Source: Nitrospirota bacterium (lineage in GTDB: Bacteria > Nitrospirota > Nitrospiria > Nitrospirales > NS-4). From it: a DNA stretch of 19,314 nt. Made by a program: the position numbers and the translations under genes. The DNA lies in assembly GCA_005877525.1 (NCBI GenBank), contig VBON01000032.1:1-19314 (forward strand). Direction: 5' to 3'. Below, piece by piece: positions 1 through 7,838 of the stretch; positions within the stretch are counted from its first letter, which is position 1, and each line of letters starts with the position of its first letter. The notes under the pieces are model-generated. The model was not told where the DNA came from, ran no database searches, and was given only the letters and a program-made list of their open reading frames with translations.

Positions 1-1027
1 TGTGGTCCTTCCAATAATGGTCATGGCTGTTGTCCACGGTCTTGCAGTCTCCCAGATCATCGCAGACCCGCTTCGTGCCCAATGTGGTATTGCTTCGTTG
101 CGTGCTGAGCCTGTCATCTGAATCTTTATTTCTCCCGAGTCCCTTCACGCCCTCATTGGGATGATTCAGCCGCGCTAAGGAGTTCGCTGCCTGTTCCTTG
201 GCCCGGCTTAGTGCGGCTTGAGTCATCGCGTTTTGCATCCTGATGACGTTCCCGGTCACATCTTGAACCTTGCGATTCGTCTTTGCCTCCCATTCTTTGT
301 CGAGGGTAAAGCTCGCCAGCATCGAGTACACCACGTACCGCGCGAGATCATGTTGAGCCTCATCGGTCACCGTATAACCCGCCAACTTGAAGACAAACCA
401 ACCCTGAACGCCCTGCGACGAAGGCGGTCCAGTCAAGATGGTCGTGGCGTAGGTATAGCCTTCTTTCTCGGAACAACGGAATGTCGCCTCGCCGGCGCTG
501 ACCTTGAACATCGCATTCATTGAGCGCGCAAAGGGTGCGATCTCCTTGGTGATACGGTCGGTCTCCTCCTGCAATGGCAAATTGCCGGTGATCTCGGGTT
601 GCTGGCAAAGCTTGGAGCCAATATAATGCCGGGCGAATTGCTCGCCGGTTTCGAAGCGGGCGATCAACAGCGGATCGCCGCTTGGCGACTGAACACGCAT
701 CCCTTCACGCCATCCCAATTGGGTATACATGGGATGCGGCACTTGCCGAGCGATGATATCTGGATCATCCAGAAACACGCGGATTTTGCCGTCCGGACTC
801 TCCGCTTTCACATAACCGCGTGGCGTAATCGGACCCTGCCACTTGGTACCTCCATTGATCTTCCAGGCTTGCGGAACCTTGACGGTGAACGCATGCTCCG
901 TCGGGTCGGTCCACTCTATCAATGTTGGGACGGCGTTCGGTGCTTGCGCAGGTGCGGCTCGTACGCCTTGCGGCAGCAAAAACGATACTGCAACCATCAC
1001 GATGGTGAGATAGTACATGGGTATCAT
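1..1027 (-). CDS. secreted protein of unknown function (C-terminus cut by window edge)
   Basis: The frame stays open from an ATG at 1027 to the window edge, giving about 342 residues with no stop, so the C-terminus is missing. The start is set by AAGGAG seven bases upstream; a second in-frame ATG lies three codons in. Residues 1-25 look like a Sec signal peptide: a hydrophobic stretch YYLTIVMVAVSFLL, then an Ala-rich cleavage region. The mature part begins with a segment like EWTDPTEHAFTVKVPQAWK, followed by SPDGKIRVFLDDP; this pattern recurs in exported bacterial proteins of unknown function. Only two cysteines (in LCQQPE and FRCSEK) are seen before residue 300. The tail is rich in Asn, Asp and Arg and ends near DNSHDHYWKDH. 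I cannot assign a function. It is a separate transcription unit with its own promoter, and I see no link to nitrogen metabolism. Confidence 0.8.
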   Translation of the reverse strand, partial: MIPMYYLTIVMVAVSFLLPQGVRAAPAQAPNAVPTLIEWTDPTEHAFTVKVPQAWKINGGTKWQGPITPRGYVKAESPDGKIRVFLDDPDIIARQVPHPMYTQLGWREGMRVQSPSGDPLLIARFETGEQFARHYIGSKLCQQPEITGNLPLQEETDRITKEIAPFARSMNAMFKVSAGEATFRCSEKEGYTYATTILTGPPSSQGVQGWFVFKLAGYTVTDEAQHDLARYVVYSMLASFTLDKEWEAKTNRKVQDVTGNVIRMQNAMTQAALSRAKEQAANSLARLNHPNEGVKGLGRNKDSDDRLSTQRSNTTLGTKRVCDDLGDCKTVDNSHDHYWKDH

Positions 1028-1088
1028 GGGACAGCTCCTTGTGGTATTGACCGGTGTGCCCTTGTGCTAAGAAGCTGGTGAAGACGAA

Positions 1089-1117
1089 ATTCTGGGCTCG
1101 GCAAGGAAAGTTGTCAA
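1089..1117 (-). promoter_or_regulatory. sigma70-type promoter for the secreted protein gene
   Basis: On the minus strand a perfect -35 box TTGACA (1117-1112) is followed by a 17-base spacer and a -10 box CAGAAT (1094-1089, four of six matches to TATAAT). Transcription would start near 1082, leaving a leader of about 55 nt that ends in the AAGGAG ribosome site of the gene starting at 1027. It lies in the short gap after the upstream transporter gene, so the secreted protein can be expressed on its own. Confidence 0.6.
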
Positions 1118-1168
1118 GCGTGCGTCACGTGCTTATCGCTTTCTGTTTGTCATTCTTGATGCAGTCCC

Positions 1169-1991
1169 CTAGGGCTGAAGCGGGTCGTGCCGGGGAGGCA
1201 TGGATGCCGTCGTCCCAATGAGTACCCCCGCAAGGATCAGCCCACTTCCTATCCAGCCCATCGCATCGAGTTCTTCCCCCAGTACGAGCCAGGACATCCA
1301 TGCGGAAAGCGCCGGTTCAAGCGCAAAGATCAGCGCCACTCGCTGTGCGGGCACATGCCGCTGAGCCCACACTTGAATGAAAAATGCCAGGCCCGTTGCC
1401 AGAACTCCCGTAATAAAGAGGGCTCCGATGACGGTCAGCGTGAACGCTCCCGCCGTTGGACGAACATCTTCAAGCCCTGCCGGTACGAGCAGCGCGACAC
1501 TCACCATGATCAGTTGCCAGGAGGCAAGAGACTGGAAGTCTGTTTTGGCCACAAAAAATTCCAACGAGATGATATGGAGTGCGAAGGCGACCGCGCACGC
1601 TAAGGTATACAAATCTCCCACGCTCATCTCGGCGGAGGGTCGGACCAGCAATCCGAGCCCGATGAGAGCTAGGCCAAGCGCTACCCAGAGTTGAAGAGTG
1701 AACCGTCCCAGGAAGAGCGGGACGAACACCACGTATAAAGCGGTAATGAACGCGGAATTGGAGGCGCTGGTATAGCGCAATCCGATCGTTTGCGTCACAT
1801 ATCCGATCATCAGAAATACCGAGGCCACAGCAGCCAGGCGCAGGGTTTTCGTGTTGAGACGAAGCGGTTGTTTCATCACGATCATCACTGCGCCCACGGC
1901 GATCGTGAGAAATTTCTTGGAGCGCTACTTTAGTCGCCGGGAACGTGGCGGCCCAGATGAACGTGGTCAGGACAAGCGCGAATTGCGGCAT
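1169..1991 (-). pseudogene. EamA/DMT-family transporter, frameshifted near its second helix
   Basis: The ATG at 1991 has a good ribosome site (AGGAG, nine bases upstream) and encodes a typical first helix of the drug/metabolite transporter superfamily, FALVLTTFIWAATFPATKVAL. After ...LQEIS the reading frame is lost at about 1900-1915. A second frame carries the rest of a DMT protein, starting as FLTIAVGAVMIVM and continuing through IGLRYTSASNSAFITALYVV to EPALSAWMSWLVLGEEL, ending at TAG 1169-1171. The second frame has a TAG just upstream of the junction and no start with a ribosome site. The usual segment between helix 1 and helix 2, containing an Arg-Phe pair, is also missing, which suggests a small deletion rather than a one-base miscall. 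Substrate unknown. It follows the small membrane protein gene by ten bases, so it was probably made in the same operon. A sequencing error is still possible. Confidence 0.75.
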
Positions 1992-2001
1992 CGCAGTGCT
2001 C

Positions 2002-2463
2002 CTACAGGAGCAGGGCGGAAACCACGAGAGCTGCTAGCGAAAGGATGATACTGTGATAGATAAATTCACTTCTATCTCCAAGCCCCGAATTCTGCCAATG
2101 CCTCGGGTAGAGCGAAGTGTCATTAAGATAACGACCGTCTTCGTACAGCCCTAGCGCCTGCTCAAGCGTGATCAAAATCCCTTTCGCCATCTTGTGCCGA
2201 ACACATTGCTGGTGGATGAAGTATAACATCGAGATGGAAAGGACCAGGACACCAGTGACCATAAGGAAGGGCTCGAGGCGATGGCCGGGCCGGGATAAAG
2301 GAAGAGCCAGCGCAAGGAACAACAACAGCACCAACGCGAAGCCGCTCACGGCCGTGAGCCAGATCATCTGCTGCCGCCGGCGATACACCTCGTCCTTATA
2401 CCAAGGATAGAGCAGCATCAGGACGTCGACTCGTTCGGGAACCGGTCTCTGATCTGGCAGCAC
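2002..2463 (-). CDS. small membrane protein, three predicted helices, unknown function
   Basis: A 153-residue protein that I do not recognise. The start is a GTG at 2463, chosen because AGGGGG lies just upstream and the next in-frame ATG is 15 codons in without a ribosome site. Hydrophobic helices are visible at about residues 33-55, 65-83 and 134-153. Between helices 2 and 3 is a soluble segment of about 50 residues with HKMAKGILITLEQALGLYEDGRYLND and a Trp/Tyr-rich patch. The gene starts 18 bases after the GlnE-type gene, and its TAG stop is embedded in the ribosome site of the following transporter gene. All three therefore look co-transcribed and probably translationally coupled. Nothing in the sequence gives a biochemical role. 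Confidence 0.75.
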   Translation of the reverse strand: MLPDQRPVPERVDVLMLLYPWYKDEVYRRRQQMIWLTAVSGFALVLLLFLALALPLSRPGHRLEPFLMVTGVLVLSISMLYFIHQQCVRHKMAKGILITLEQALGLYEDGRYLNDTSLYPRHWQNSGLGDRSEFIYHSIILSLAALVVSALLL

Positions 2464-2481
2464 GCGGCCCCCTGTGATCAG

Positions 2482-4095
2482 TTATCGCGGGGGAGAGATC
2501 GCACCGACAAAGCGCGCACCCGTCACCGTCCTCGTGAAAATCTCATGGACGCGGCTGGTACAATGGTCCTGATCCCGCAGAAACCGATCCATCGCTTTTC
2601 CCTCTTCCCCGTCTCGATAGCCCAGACGCAGCGCGCACCGCCGCAGCTCCATCGGGTCTGCCGGCAGAGTATGCGTTTGCTGCTCTTCCACCATCTGCAG
2701 CTTATGCTCGACATTGCGCAGAAACCGGTATCCTTCCAGCAGGACGCGATGATCTTCAGGTGAGATCAACCGCGCTCGCCGTAATTTGCTTAACGCTTTG
2801 ATGGTGTTCCGCTCCCGGATGGCAGGCCGCGCGTGCCCAAAGACCGCCTGCAACGTCTGCACCACGAGTTCAATTTCGCGGATACCGCCGATGCCGAGCT
2901 TCACATTGCGTTGGCTCTCCCCCCGTCCCATCATCTTCTCATCGATGAGACGCTTGATCCGGCGGACCTCAGCCAGAAGGACTTCAGGAGAGCCTGCATG
3001 TGATGCCTGGTAGACAAACGGCTGCATCATCTTCAGGAAGCGGCGTCCCAGAGCTTTGTCGCCGGCGATGGGCGAGGCTTTGATGAGCGCCAGCCGCTCC
3101 CAGGGTTGTGCGCGTGCGCCGGGCAAGCACAATCCGCGATAATAGCCGCGCATCCGACTGAAGCTGGCGATGATCTCCCCGCTTTTTCCTTCGGGTCGAA
3201 GACGCAGATCTATGCGAAAGAGATAGCCTTCGTTCGTCACCTCTGAGAGCGCTTGAGTGACATCCTGAGCCAATTGGCGAAAATAGATGGCGTGAGGAAG
3301 TCGAGAACTTCGACCTGTGCGGGTGGTTCCCTTCGTTGTCCCCGTATCCGAGCCGCAGATGTAGATAAGGTCCACATCGGAGCTGAAATTAAGTTCTCCC
3401 CCGCCCAGTTTTCCCATAGCCAGCACAGTAAAACCGTTCGTGGGAAGGCCATAGCGTTCAGCTAATGACTCGCGACAGACGAGGTACACCTGCTGTATCA
3501 GGACCTCTGACAAGATCGAGAGATCAATTGTCGTTTGTTCTACCGAGGCCAAGCCGAGGAGATCGCGCACCCCGATGGCGAGCAGCTCCCTCCTTTTAAA
3601 ACGTCGCAGGGCATCCAGCCGGCGCTCTTTCGAGCGCAACGCGAGGAGAGATACGCGTAGATCTCCCGCTAATTCGGATCGGGTACGGCCGCGCTTTAGA
3701 ATTTCAGTGCGGGTCACCCAGTGCAGGTATTCGGGGTTGCGAATGAGAATTTGCGAGAGAAACGGGCTGGCCCCAAAGACCGTCGCCAGAAGATTCAGGG
3801 CAGCTGGAGAGGTCTTCAGGTAGGAGAACAAAGCCGCCTTGCCACCGCCGGCTTTGGCAAAACGCTCGAAATAATCCAGCGCCTGGTCCGGATCAGCCGA
3901 TGCCGCCAAGGCCTGAAGTAAGGCTTCTAGAAGATCGGCCAGATGTTGCCGGGTCACGGGATCGTCTGCAAGCGCCTGGAGGTTGGCGTCGGCATGGCGA
4001 CAGTCTATAAAACCGTACGGCCGCAGAAGCGCGCCCACGCTCATGTCGTCGAGACCGGAGGCGAGCAAGAGCGTCCTTGGATCCGGCGACGTCAT
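2482..4095 (-). CDS. glnE: stand-alone adenylyl-removing (N-terminal) half of GlnE
   Basis: 537 residues from the ATG at 4095; the family-like sequence begins right there (MTSPDPRTLLLASGL), so an upstream start at 4209 inside the divergent gene is rejected. In the family, GlnE has two nucleotidyltransferase halves: the N-terminal half removes AMP from glutamine synthetase and the C-terminal half adds it. This protein carries the N-terminal signature GKLGGGELNFSSDVDL with Asp240 and Asp242, then FRIDLRLRPEGKSGEI, a WERLALIKASPIAG block and the helical part GGIREIELVVQTLQAVFG...VEEQQTHTLP. It ends there; the usual length of full GlnE is over 900 residues. The transferase half is in the divergent gene starting at 4145. 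No ribosome site is visible; a TATAAT box ends nine bases before the ATG, suggesting a leaderless or nearly leaderless mRNA. Enzyme direction is inferred from motif similarity, not shown. Confidence 0.85.
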   Translation of the reverse strand: MTSPDPRTLLLASGLDDMSVGALLRPYGFIDCRHADANLQALADDPVTRQHLADLLEALLQALAASADPDQALDYFERFAKAGGGKAALFSYLKTSPAALNLLATVFGASPFLSQILIRNPEYLHWVTRTEILKRGRTRSELAGDLRVSLLALRSKERRLDALRRFKRRELLAIGVRDLLGLASVEQTTIDLSILSEVLIQQVYLVCRESLAERYGLPTNGFTVLAMGKLGGGELNFSSDVDLIYICGSDTGTTKGTTRTGRSSRLPHAIYFRQLAQDVTQALSEVTNEGYLFRIDLRLRPEGKSGEIIASFSRMRGYYRGLCLPGARAQPWERLALIKASPIAGDKALGRRFLKMMQPFVYQASHAGSPEVLLAEVRRIKRLIDEKMMGRGESQRNVKLGIGGIREIELVVQTLQAVFGHARPAIRERNTIKALSKLRRARLISPEDHRVLLEGYRFLRNVEHKLQMVEEQQTHTLPADPMELRRCALRLGYRDGEEGKAMDRFLRDQDHCTSRVHEIFTRTVTGARFVGAISPPR

Positions 4096-4104
4096 ACGCG
4101 AGGC

Positions 4105-4134
4105 ATTATACCGGAACTTCGATTCCGGTATAGT
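4105..4134. promoter_or_regulatory. divergent promoter pair on a perfect inverted repeat between the two glnE-half genes
   Basis: The 49-base gap between the two ATGs contains TATACCGGAA (4107-4116), six bases, then TTCCGGTATA (4123-4132): a perfect 10-bp inverted repeat. Its outer ends form two -10 boxes facing outward: TATAAT on the minus strand (4110-4105) and TATAGT on the plus strand (4129-4134). Each ends only 9-10 bases before its ATG (4095 minus, 4145 plus). With a 17-base spacer, the -35 position of each promoter falls on the -10 region of the other, so both could not be occupied at once. The repeat itself could also be a regulator site. No good -35 box is visible on either side. Confidence 0.6.
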
Positions 4135-4144
4135 AGGCTGTACG

Positions 4145-6310
4145 ATGACCCCCGTCGTCTTGCATCGTGAGCTCGCATCCCGGGTTCCTGAACTGCCAAT
4201 TGCTCTCATCGAGAGCTATGCCTCCTCGGCGACCCCGGAATATCTCGACGCCTATTCACTCGACGACATCGCCGAACATCTCCAAGTGATCCGCCAATGG
4301 GGGCCATTGCCGTTGCGCCTTCGCATCAGTGAGCTCCGTCCTAACCTGTTTGAGGTGCATATTGCAGCACGAGACTACTTTTCAGAACTCGCCGTGATCG
4401 CAGGGCTCCTGGCCGCCTTCGGCTTGAATATCGAGGAAGGCTATCTCGCCACTGCGGATCGTTATATCATCGATATCTTTCAAGTGCGGCCCGTCGCCAC
4501 CCGACGCTTTACCAAGCCGGAACAAGAGGAATTCGAGCGTGAATTGCTTCGACTCATCGAACTCCTTGCCGACCATCGGTTCCAGGATGCCCGAGCGAGA
4601 CTAAACCGTCGCCTGACGGAAGTCATCGGAATCTTACCGACGTCGCCCACCGTGCTGCAACCTGTCGAGGTCCGGTTTGAAAACCTGCGCGGGGCGTCCT
4701 GGACCACCATCGACATCACTGCCAGCGATACGCCCGGTTTTCTCTATGCGTTTGCCAATGCCTTGGCGATGCGTGGAATCACGGTATATTCGGGATCGAT
4801 CAAGAGCCGCGAACAGCACGTGCATGATCGCTTTGGAGTGACGGACCGGCATGGACGCAAGGTGACCGACCCGCGTGGACAGGCCGCCCTTCGTATGACC
4901 ACCGTCCTGATTAAGCAGTTTACCCATTGTTTGTCCTCCGCTCCGGACCCCGCCAAAGCGCTCGCCCATTTCGATCAACTCCTCGACAAGGTACTCGAGC
5001 AGGCGCCCGGCGGAATCGTACCGACCTTTCTACATGAGCGGGCCACCCTCGACCTGCTCGCCCGGCTCTTCGGCACGAGCGATTTTCTGTGGGAAGATTT
5101 CCTCCGGGCGCATCTCGATGCCCTCTTACCTGTTCTCAAAGAGGTCCAATCGCCGTCGGCCCGCCTGAGCCGGGCGGCATGGACCCGGGCACTACGCCGC
5201 GCCGTGACTGTTGCCCCCAGTTTCGAACAGCAAAAGCTGGCCCTCAATGAGTTCAAGGATCGCGAACTGTTTCGGGTCGACATGCGACACCTGATGGACA
5301 GCCGCCGGCGGCTTGAGCCGTTTGCCCAGGGGCTGACTGATCTTGCCGAGGTCATCCTGAAGGAGACCCTACGCCTCTGCCAGACACACCTGGCGCGCGC
5401 GTTCGGCACACCCCGCATCGCCACAGGAAGAGCTTGCGGCTTTTCAATTTGCGGCCTAGGAAAGTTCGGTGGCCGCGAATTGGGGTATGCTTCGGATATC
5501 GAACTTCTCTTTGTCTACAACGGAGCCGGGGAGACCGACGGCCCGAAAGCGCTCGCTCACGTCGAATACTTCGAGCGCTTGTGCCAGGAAATCCTGCGCT
5601 TCATTGAAGCCAAGCAAGAAGGAATTTTTCATCTTGATGTTCGCCTGCGCCCACACGGGCAAAAGAGTTTGCTGGCGGTCTCGCTCGATGAGATGGAGGC
5701 ATACTACAGCCCAGCCGGGCTCGCGGTGCCTTTCGAGCGGCAAGCCCTCATTAAGCTCCGCTGGGTGGCGGGCAGTCCTTCCCTCGGCAAACGTGTCGAA
5801 GCCCTGCGTGATCGCTTTGTTTATGGCGGCGCTCACTGGGATTTGACCGCGGCTCTCGAGTTAAGGCGCCGCCAAGCCGCCGAGCTCGTGCCGGCAGGAA
5901 AAATCAATGTCAAGTACAGCCCCGGCGGCCTGCTCGATATCGAATACGCCGTCCAATATCTACAGGTCTTGCACGGGGCGCGCCATAAGTCGGTGCGCAG
6001 CCCATCCACCCTGGCAGCGCTTCGAGCGCTTCGGCGCCTTCGCAAGCTGTCCCTTGCCGACGAAACGAACCTCACGCGGAACTATTGCTTTCTCCGCCAG
6101 CTGATCGATGCATTGCGGATTGTTCGAGGGAACGCGCGCGACCTAGTGCTGCCTCCGACAGATTCCGAGGAATTTATCTTTTTAGCGCGCCGGATGGGCT
6201 ATCAGGCCAAACATTGGCGGATGGCGGCCTCCCATCTCCAGCGCGACATCCAGCAGCACATGGCACAGACTCACCTGTTCTTCAGATCGCGCTTCGGGCG
6301 CCAGGCATAG
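4145..6310 (+). CDS. glnE: ACT-domain protein fused to the adenylyl-transferase (C-terminal) half of GlnE
   Basis: 721 residues from ATG 4145, eleven bases after a TATAGT box; upstream in-frame codons overlap the divergent gene and are not family-like. Two ACT-like regions are visible. The first is at about 75-115 (SELAVIAGLLAAFGLNIEEGYL). The second, at about 183-260 (TTIDITASDTPGFLYAFANALAMRGITVYSGSI), resembles the ACT repeats that end GlnD. After residue 300 the protein is GlnE-like: helical LLARLFGTSDFLWEDFLRAH, the nucleotidyltransferase motif GKFGGRELGYASDIELLF with Asp451 and Glu453, then HLDVRLRPHGQKS, FERQALIKLRWVAGSPSLG and LLDIEYAVQYLQVLHG. GRELGYASD matches the transferase half rather than the removing half. 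The second acidic residue is Glu where Asp is usual. ACT domains typically bind amino acids, so direct glutamine sensing is a reasonable inference. The last 29 bases overlap the end of nirA on the other strand. Confidence 0.85.
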   Translation: MTPVVLHRELASRVPELPIALIESYASSATPEYLDAYSLDDIAEHLQVIRQWGPLPLRLRISELRPNLFEVHIAARDYFSELAVIAGLLAAFGLNIEEGYLATADRYIIDIFQVRPVATRRFTKPEQEEFERELLRLIELLADHRFQDARARLNRRLTEVIGILPTSPTVLQPVEVRFENLRGASWTTIDITASDTPGFLYAFANALAMRGITVYSGSIKSREQHVHDRFGVTDRHGRKVTDPRGQAALRMTTVLIKQFTHCLSSAPDPAKALAHFDQLLDKVLEQAPGGIVPTFLHERATLDLLARLFGTSDFLWEDFLRAHLDALLPVLKEVQSPSARLSRAAWTRALRRAVTVAPSFEQQKLALNEFKDRELFRVDMRHLMDSRRRLEPFAQGLTDLAEVILKETLRLCQTHLARAFGTPRIATGRACGFSICGLGKFGGRELGYASDIELLFVYNGAGETDGPKALAHVEYFERLCQEILRFIEAKQEGIFHLDVRLRPHGQKSLLAVSLDEMEAYYSPAGLAVPFERQALIKLRWVAGSPSLGKRVEALRDRFVYGGAHWDLTAALELRRRQAAELVPAGKINVKYSPGGLLDIEYAVQYLQVLHGARHKSVRSPSTLAALRALRRLRKLSLADETNLTRNYCFLRQLIDALRIVRGNARDLVLPPTDSEEFIFLARRMGYQAKHWRMAASHLQRDIQQHMAQTHLFFRSRFGRQA

Positions 6311-7838
6311 CGGCGCCAGCTTTTGCTGTCGTCCCGCGTCCCACCCGATGCAGTTTCTCTCGCGTGTGGTACGGCACAACGTTCTCCAGCACCGAGGCCA
6401 ACTTGTCACATGGCACATCTTCCAACACTTTCACCGCGTGTTTGGGGTTCGGTCCTGAGCGGCCCCCAACAAACACATCTACCGCCTCTATTATCTGGTC
6501 GTTGACCTTGATGCGCTTGCCCAGGAGCCCGATATCGGCAACCAAGTGATTCCCACAGCCGGCTGGACAACCCGACCAGTGCATCGTGATCGGCTTCACG
6601 CCTGACAGATTCCGCTCCAAGTGTTCGGCGACCGCCAGCGCCCGTGACTTGGTTTCAATCACCGCCAGATTGCAATAATCGTTGCCGACACAACTGACCA
6701 GCCCTTTGAATGTCTCAGATGCGTTGTATGGAAGCGTCCCCAGCAGTGGTTCCTCCAGCAGGCTGCCTAGCCGCTGGTCCGGAATGTTCGGCAGAATCAG
6801 GCTCTGATGCGGACTGATCCGGATTTCCCCGGTGCCGTACCGCTCGGCGAGGGCCGCTACTTCCAGGAGGTTCTTAGCGGTAATGCGCCCCACGGCGACT
6901 TTGAGACCCACGTAATTCAGCCCCGGCTGCCTCTGTCGAAAGATGCCGGCATGATCGTTCTTACTCGGTTTGCGGAGATCGGCGCCGGCGGGAGTCAGCG
7001 CACGCTTGAGCCGCGCTTCAAGCTCCGTGCGAAAGCGCGTTTCGCCCCAGTCGTCAATTAGGAACGCGAGCCGGTTCTGAGTCCTGAGCTCCCGGTTGCC
7101 GTGATCGCGATACAGCAACACAATCGCAGCGCACACTTCGACGGCTTCTTCGGGCCGGACAAAGACGTCCAGCGGTGAGGCGATCCGATAGCCCCCGGAG
7201 CCTAATTTCCCACCCGCCAAAATATTGAAGCCGATCTGTTTTTGATCACCGGTGACGCGCTCGGCAGGAATCAACGCCAAGTCCTGAGTCTCCGCGTGCA
7301 CACAATTTTCCGGACACCCGGTGATGACGACATTGAACTTGCGCGGAAGATTTGTGAATTCCCGATTGCCAACGAAATGATCTGTGAAGGCCTTGGCAAC
7401 CGGTGAGGCATCGAGAATCTCTGTCGGACTCAGCCCCGCGACTGCACAACCCATAATGTTGCGGATGTTGTCCATGCCGGTCTGCATGGAGGTGAGGCCG
7501 ACGGCCTCCATCTGCTCAAAGATCGCCGGAATAGATTGGATGCGGATCTGCCGCAACTGCATCTGCTGGCGCGTGGTCACATCGATCAGGCTGTTGCCGT
7601 GCTGCTCTGCAATTGTGGCCAGCGCCCGCATCTGATAGGAGGATGTCATCCCATTCGGGATGCGCACCCGGATCATGAAGAAACCGGGTGTGGGGTTTCT
7701 CAGAAAGAGGCCGTACCACTTGAGTCGCTGGACGTCGTCTTCGGTGATGCTCTCCCATCCGGTTTTCGCGTAGTGCGCAATCGCGTCACGAATATCCAGA
7801 CCGTCACGCTCGAGCTTGATCGCCTCGATCTTGTTCAT
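6282..7838 (-). CDS. nirA: assimilatory ferredoxin-type nitrite reductase NirA
   Basis: 518 residues. The family performs six-electron reduction of nitrite to ammonium in the cytoplasm using a coupled siroheme and [4Fe-4S] centre. The four cluster/siroheme cysteines are present: Cys383 and Cys389 in SCVGNDYC, and Cys424 and Cys428 in SGCPAGCGNH. The two-fold nitrite/sulfite reductase repeats are visible: FFMIRVRIPNG...LIDVTTRQQMQLR in the first half and VGLKVAVGRIT...GEIRISPHQSLILPN in the second. GCPENCVHAETQDLALIP resembles the paired half-domain. The start ATG overlaps the stop of nirC (ATGA), so translation is coupled to the nitrite channel. It is the last gene of the minus-strand cluster and overlaps the oppositely oriented ACT-GlnE gene by 29 bases. 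A sulfite reductase is the alternative, but the nirC and cynS context favours nitrite. Confidence 0.92.
   Translation of the reverse strand: MNKIEAIKLERDGLDIRDAIAHYAKTGWESITEDDVQRLKWYGLFLRNPTPGFFMIRVRIPNGMTSSYQMRALATIAEQHGNSLIDVTTRQQMQLRQIRIQSIPAIFEQMEAVGLTSMQTGMDNIRNIMGCAVAGLSPTEILDASPVAKAFTDHFVGNREFTNLPRKFNVVITGCPENCVHAETQDLALIPAERVTGDQKQIGFNILAGGKLGSGGYRIASPLDVFVRPEEAVEVCAAIVLLYRDHGNRELRTQNRLAFLIDDWGETRFRTELEARLKRALTPAGADLRKPSKNDHAGIFRQRQPGLNYVGLKVAVGRITAKNLLEVAALAERYGTGEIRISPHQSLILPNIPDQRLGSLLEEPLLGTLPYNASETFKGLVSCVGNDYCNLAVIETKSRALAVAEHLERNLSGVKPITMHWSGCPAGCGNHLVADIGLLGKRIKVNDQIIEAVDVFVGGRSGPNPKHAVKVLEDVPCDKLASVLENVVPYHTREKLHRVGRGTTAKAGAAMPGARSAI

Noticed and set aside
218..1081. Plus- and minus-strand short open frames in the first kilobase
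   Set aside because: They overlap a continuous minus-strand frame with signal peptide, ribosome site and promoter that runs off the window.
3983..4145. Earlier in-frame ATG at 3983 for the ACT-GlnE gene
   Set aside because: It would run through the divergent promoter and the first codons of the other glnE half, and the extra residues are not family-like.
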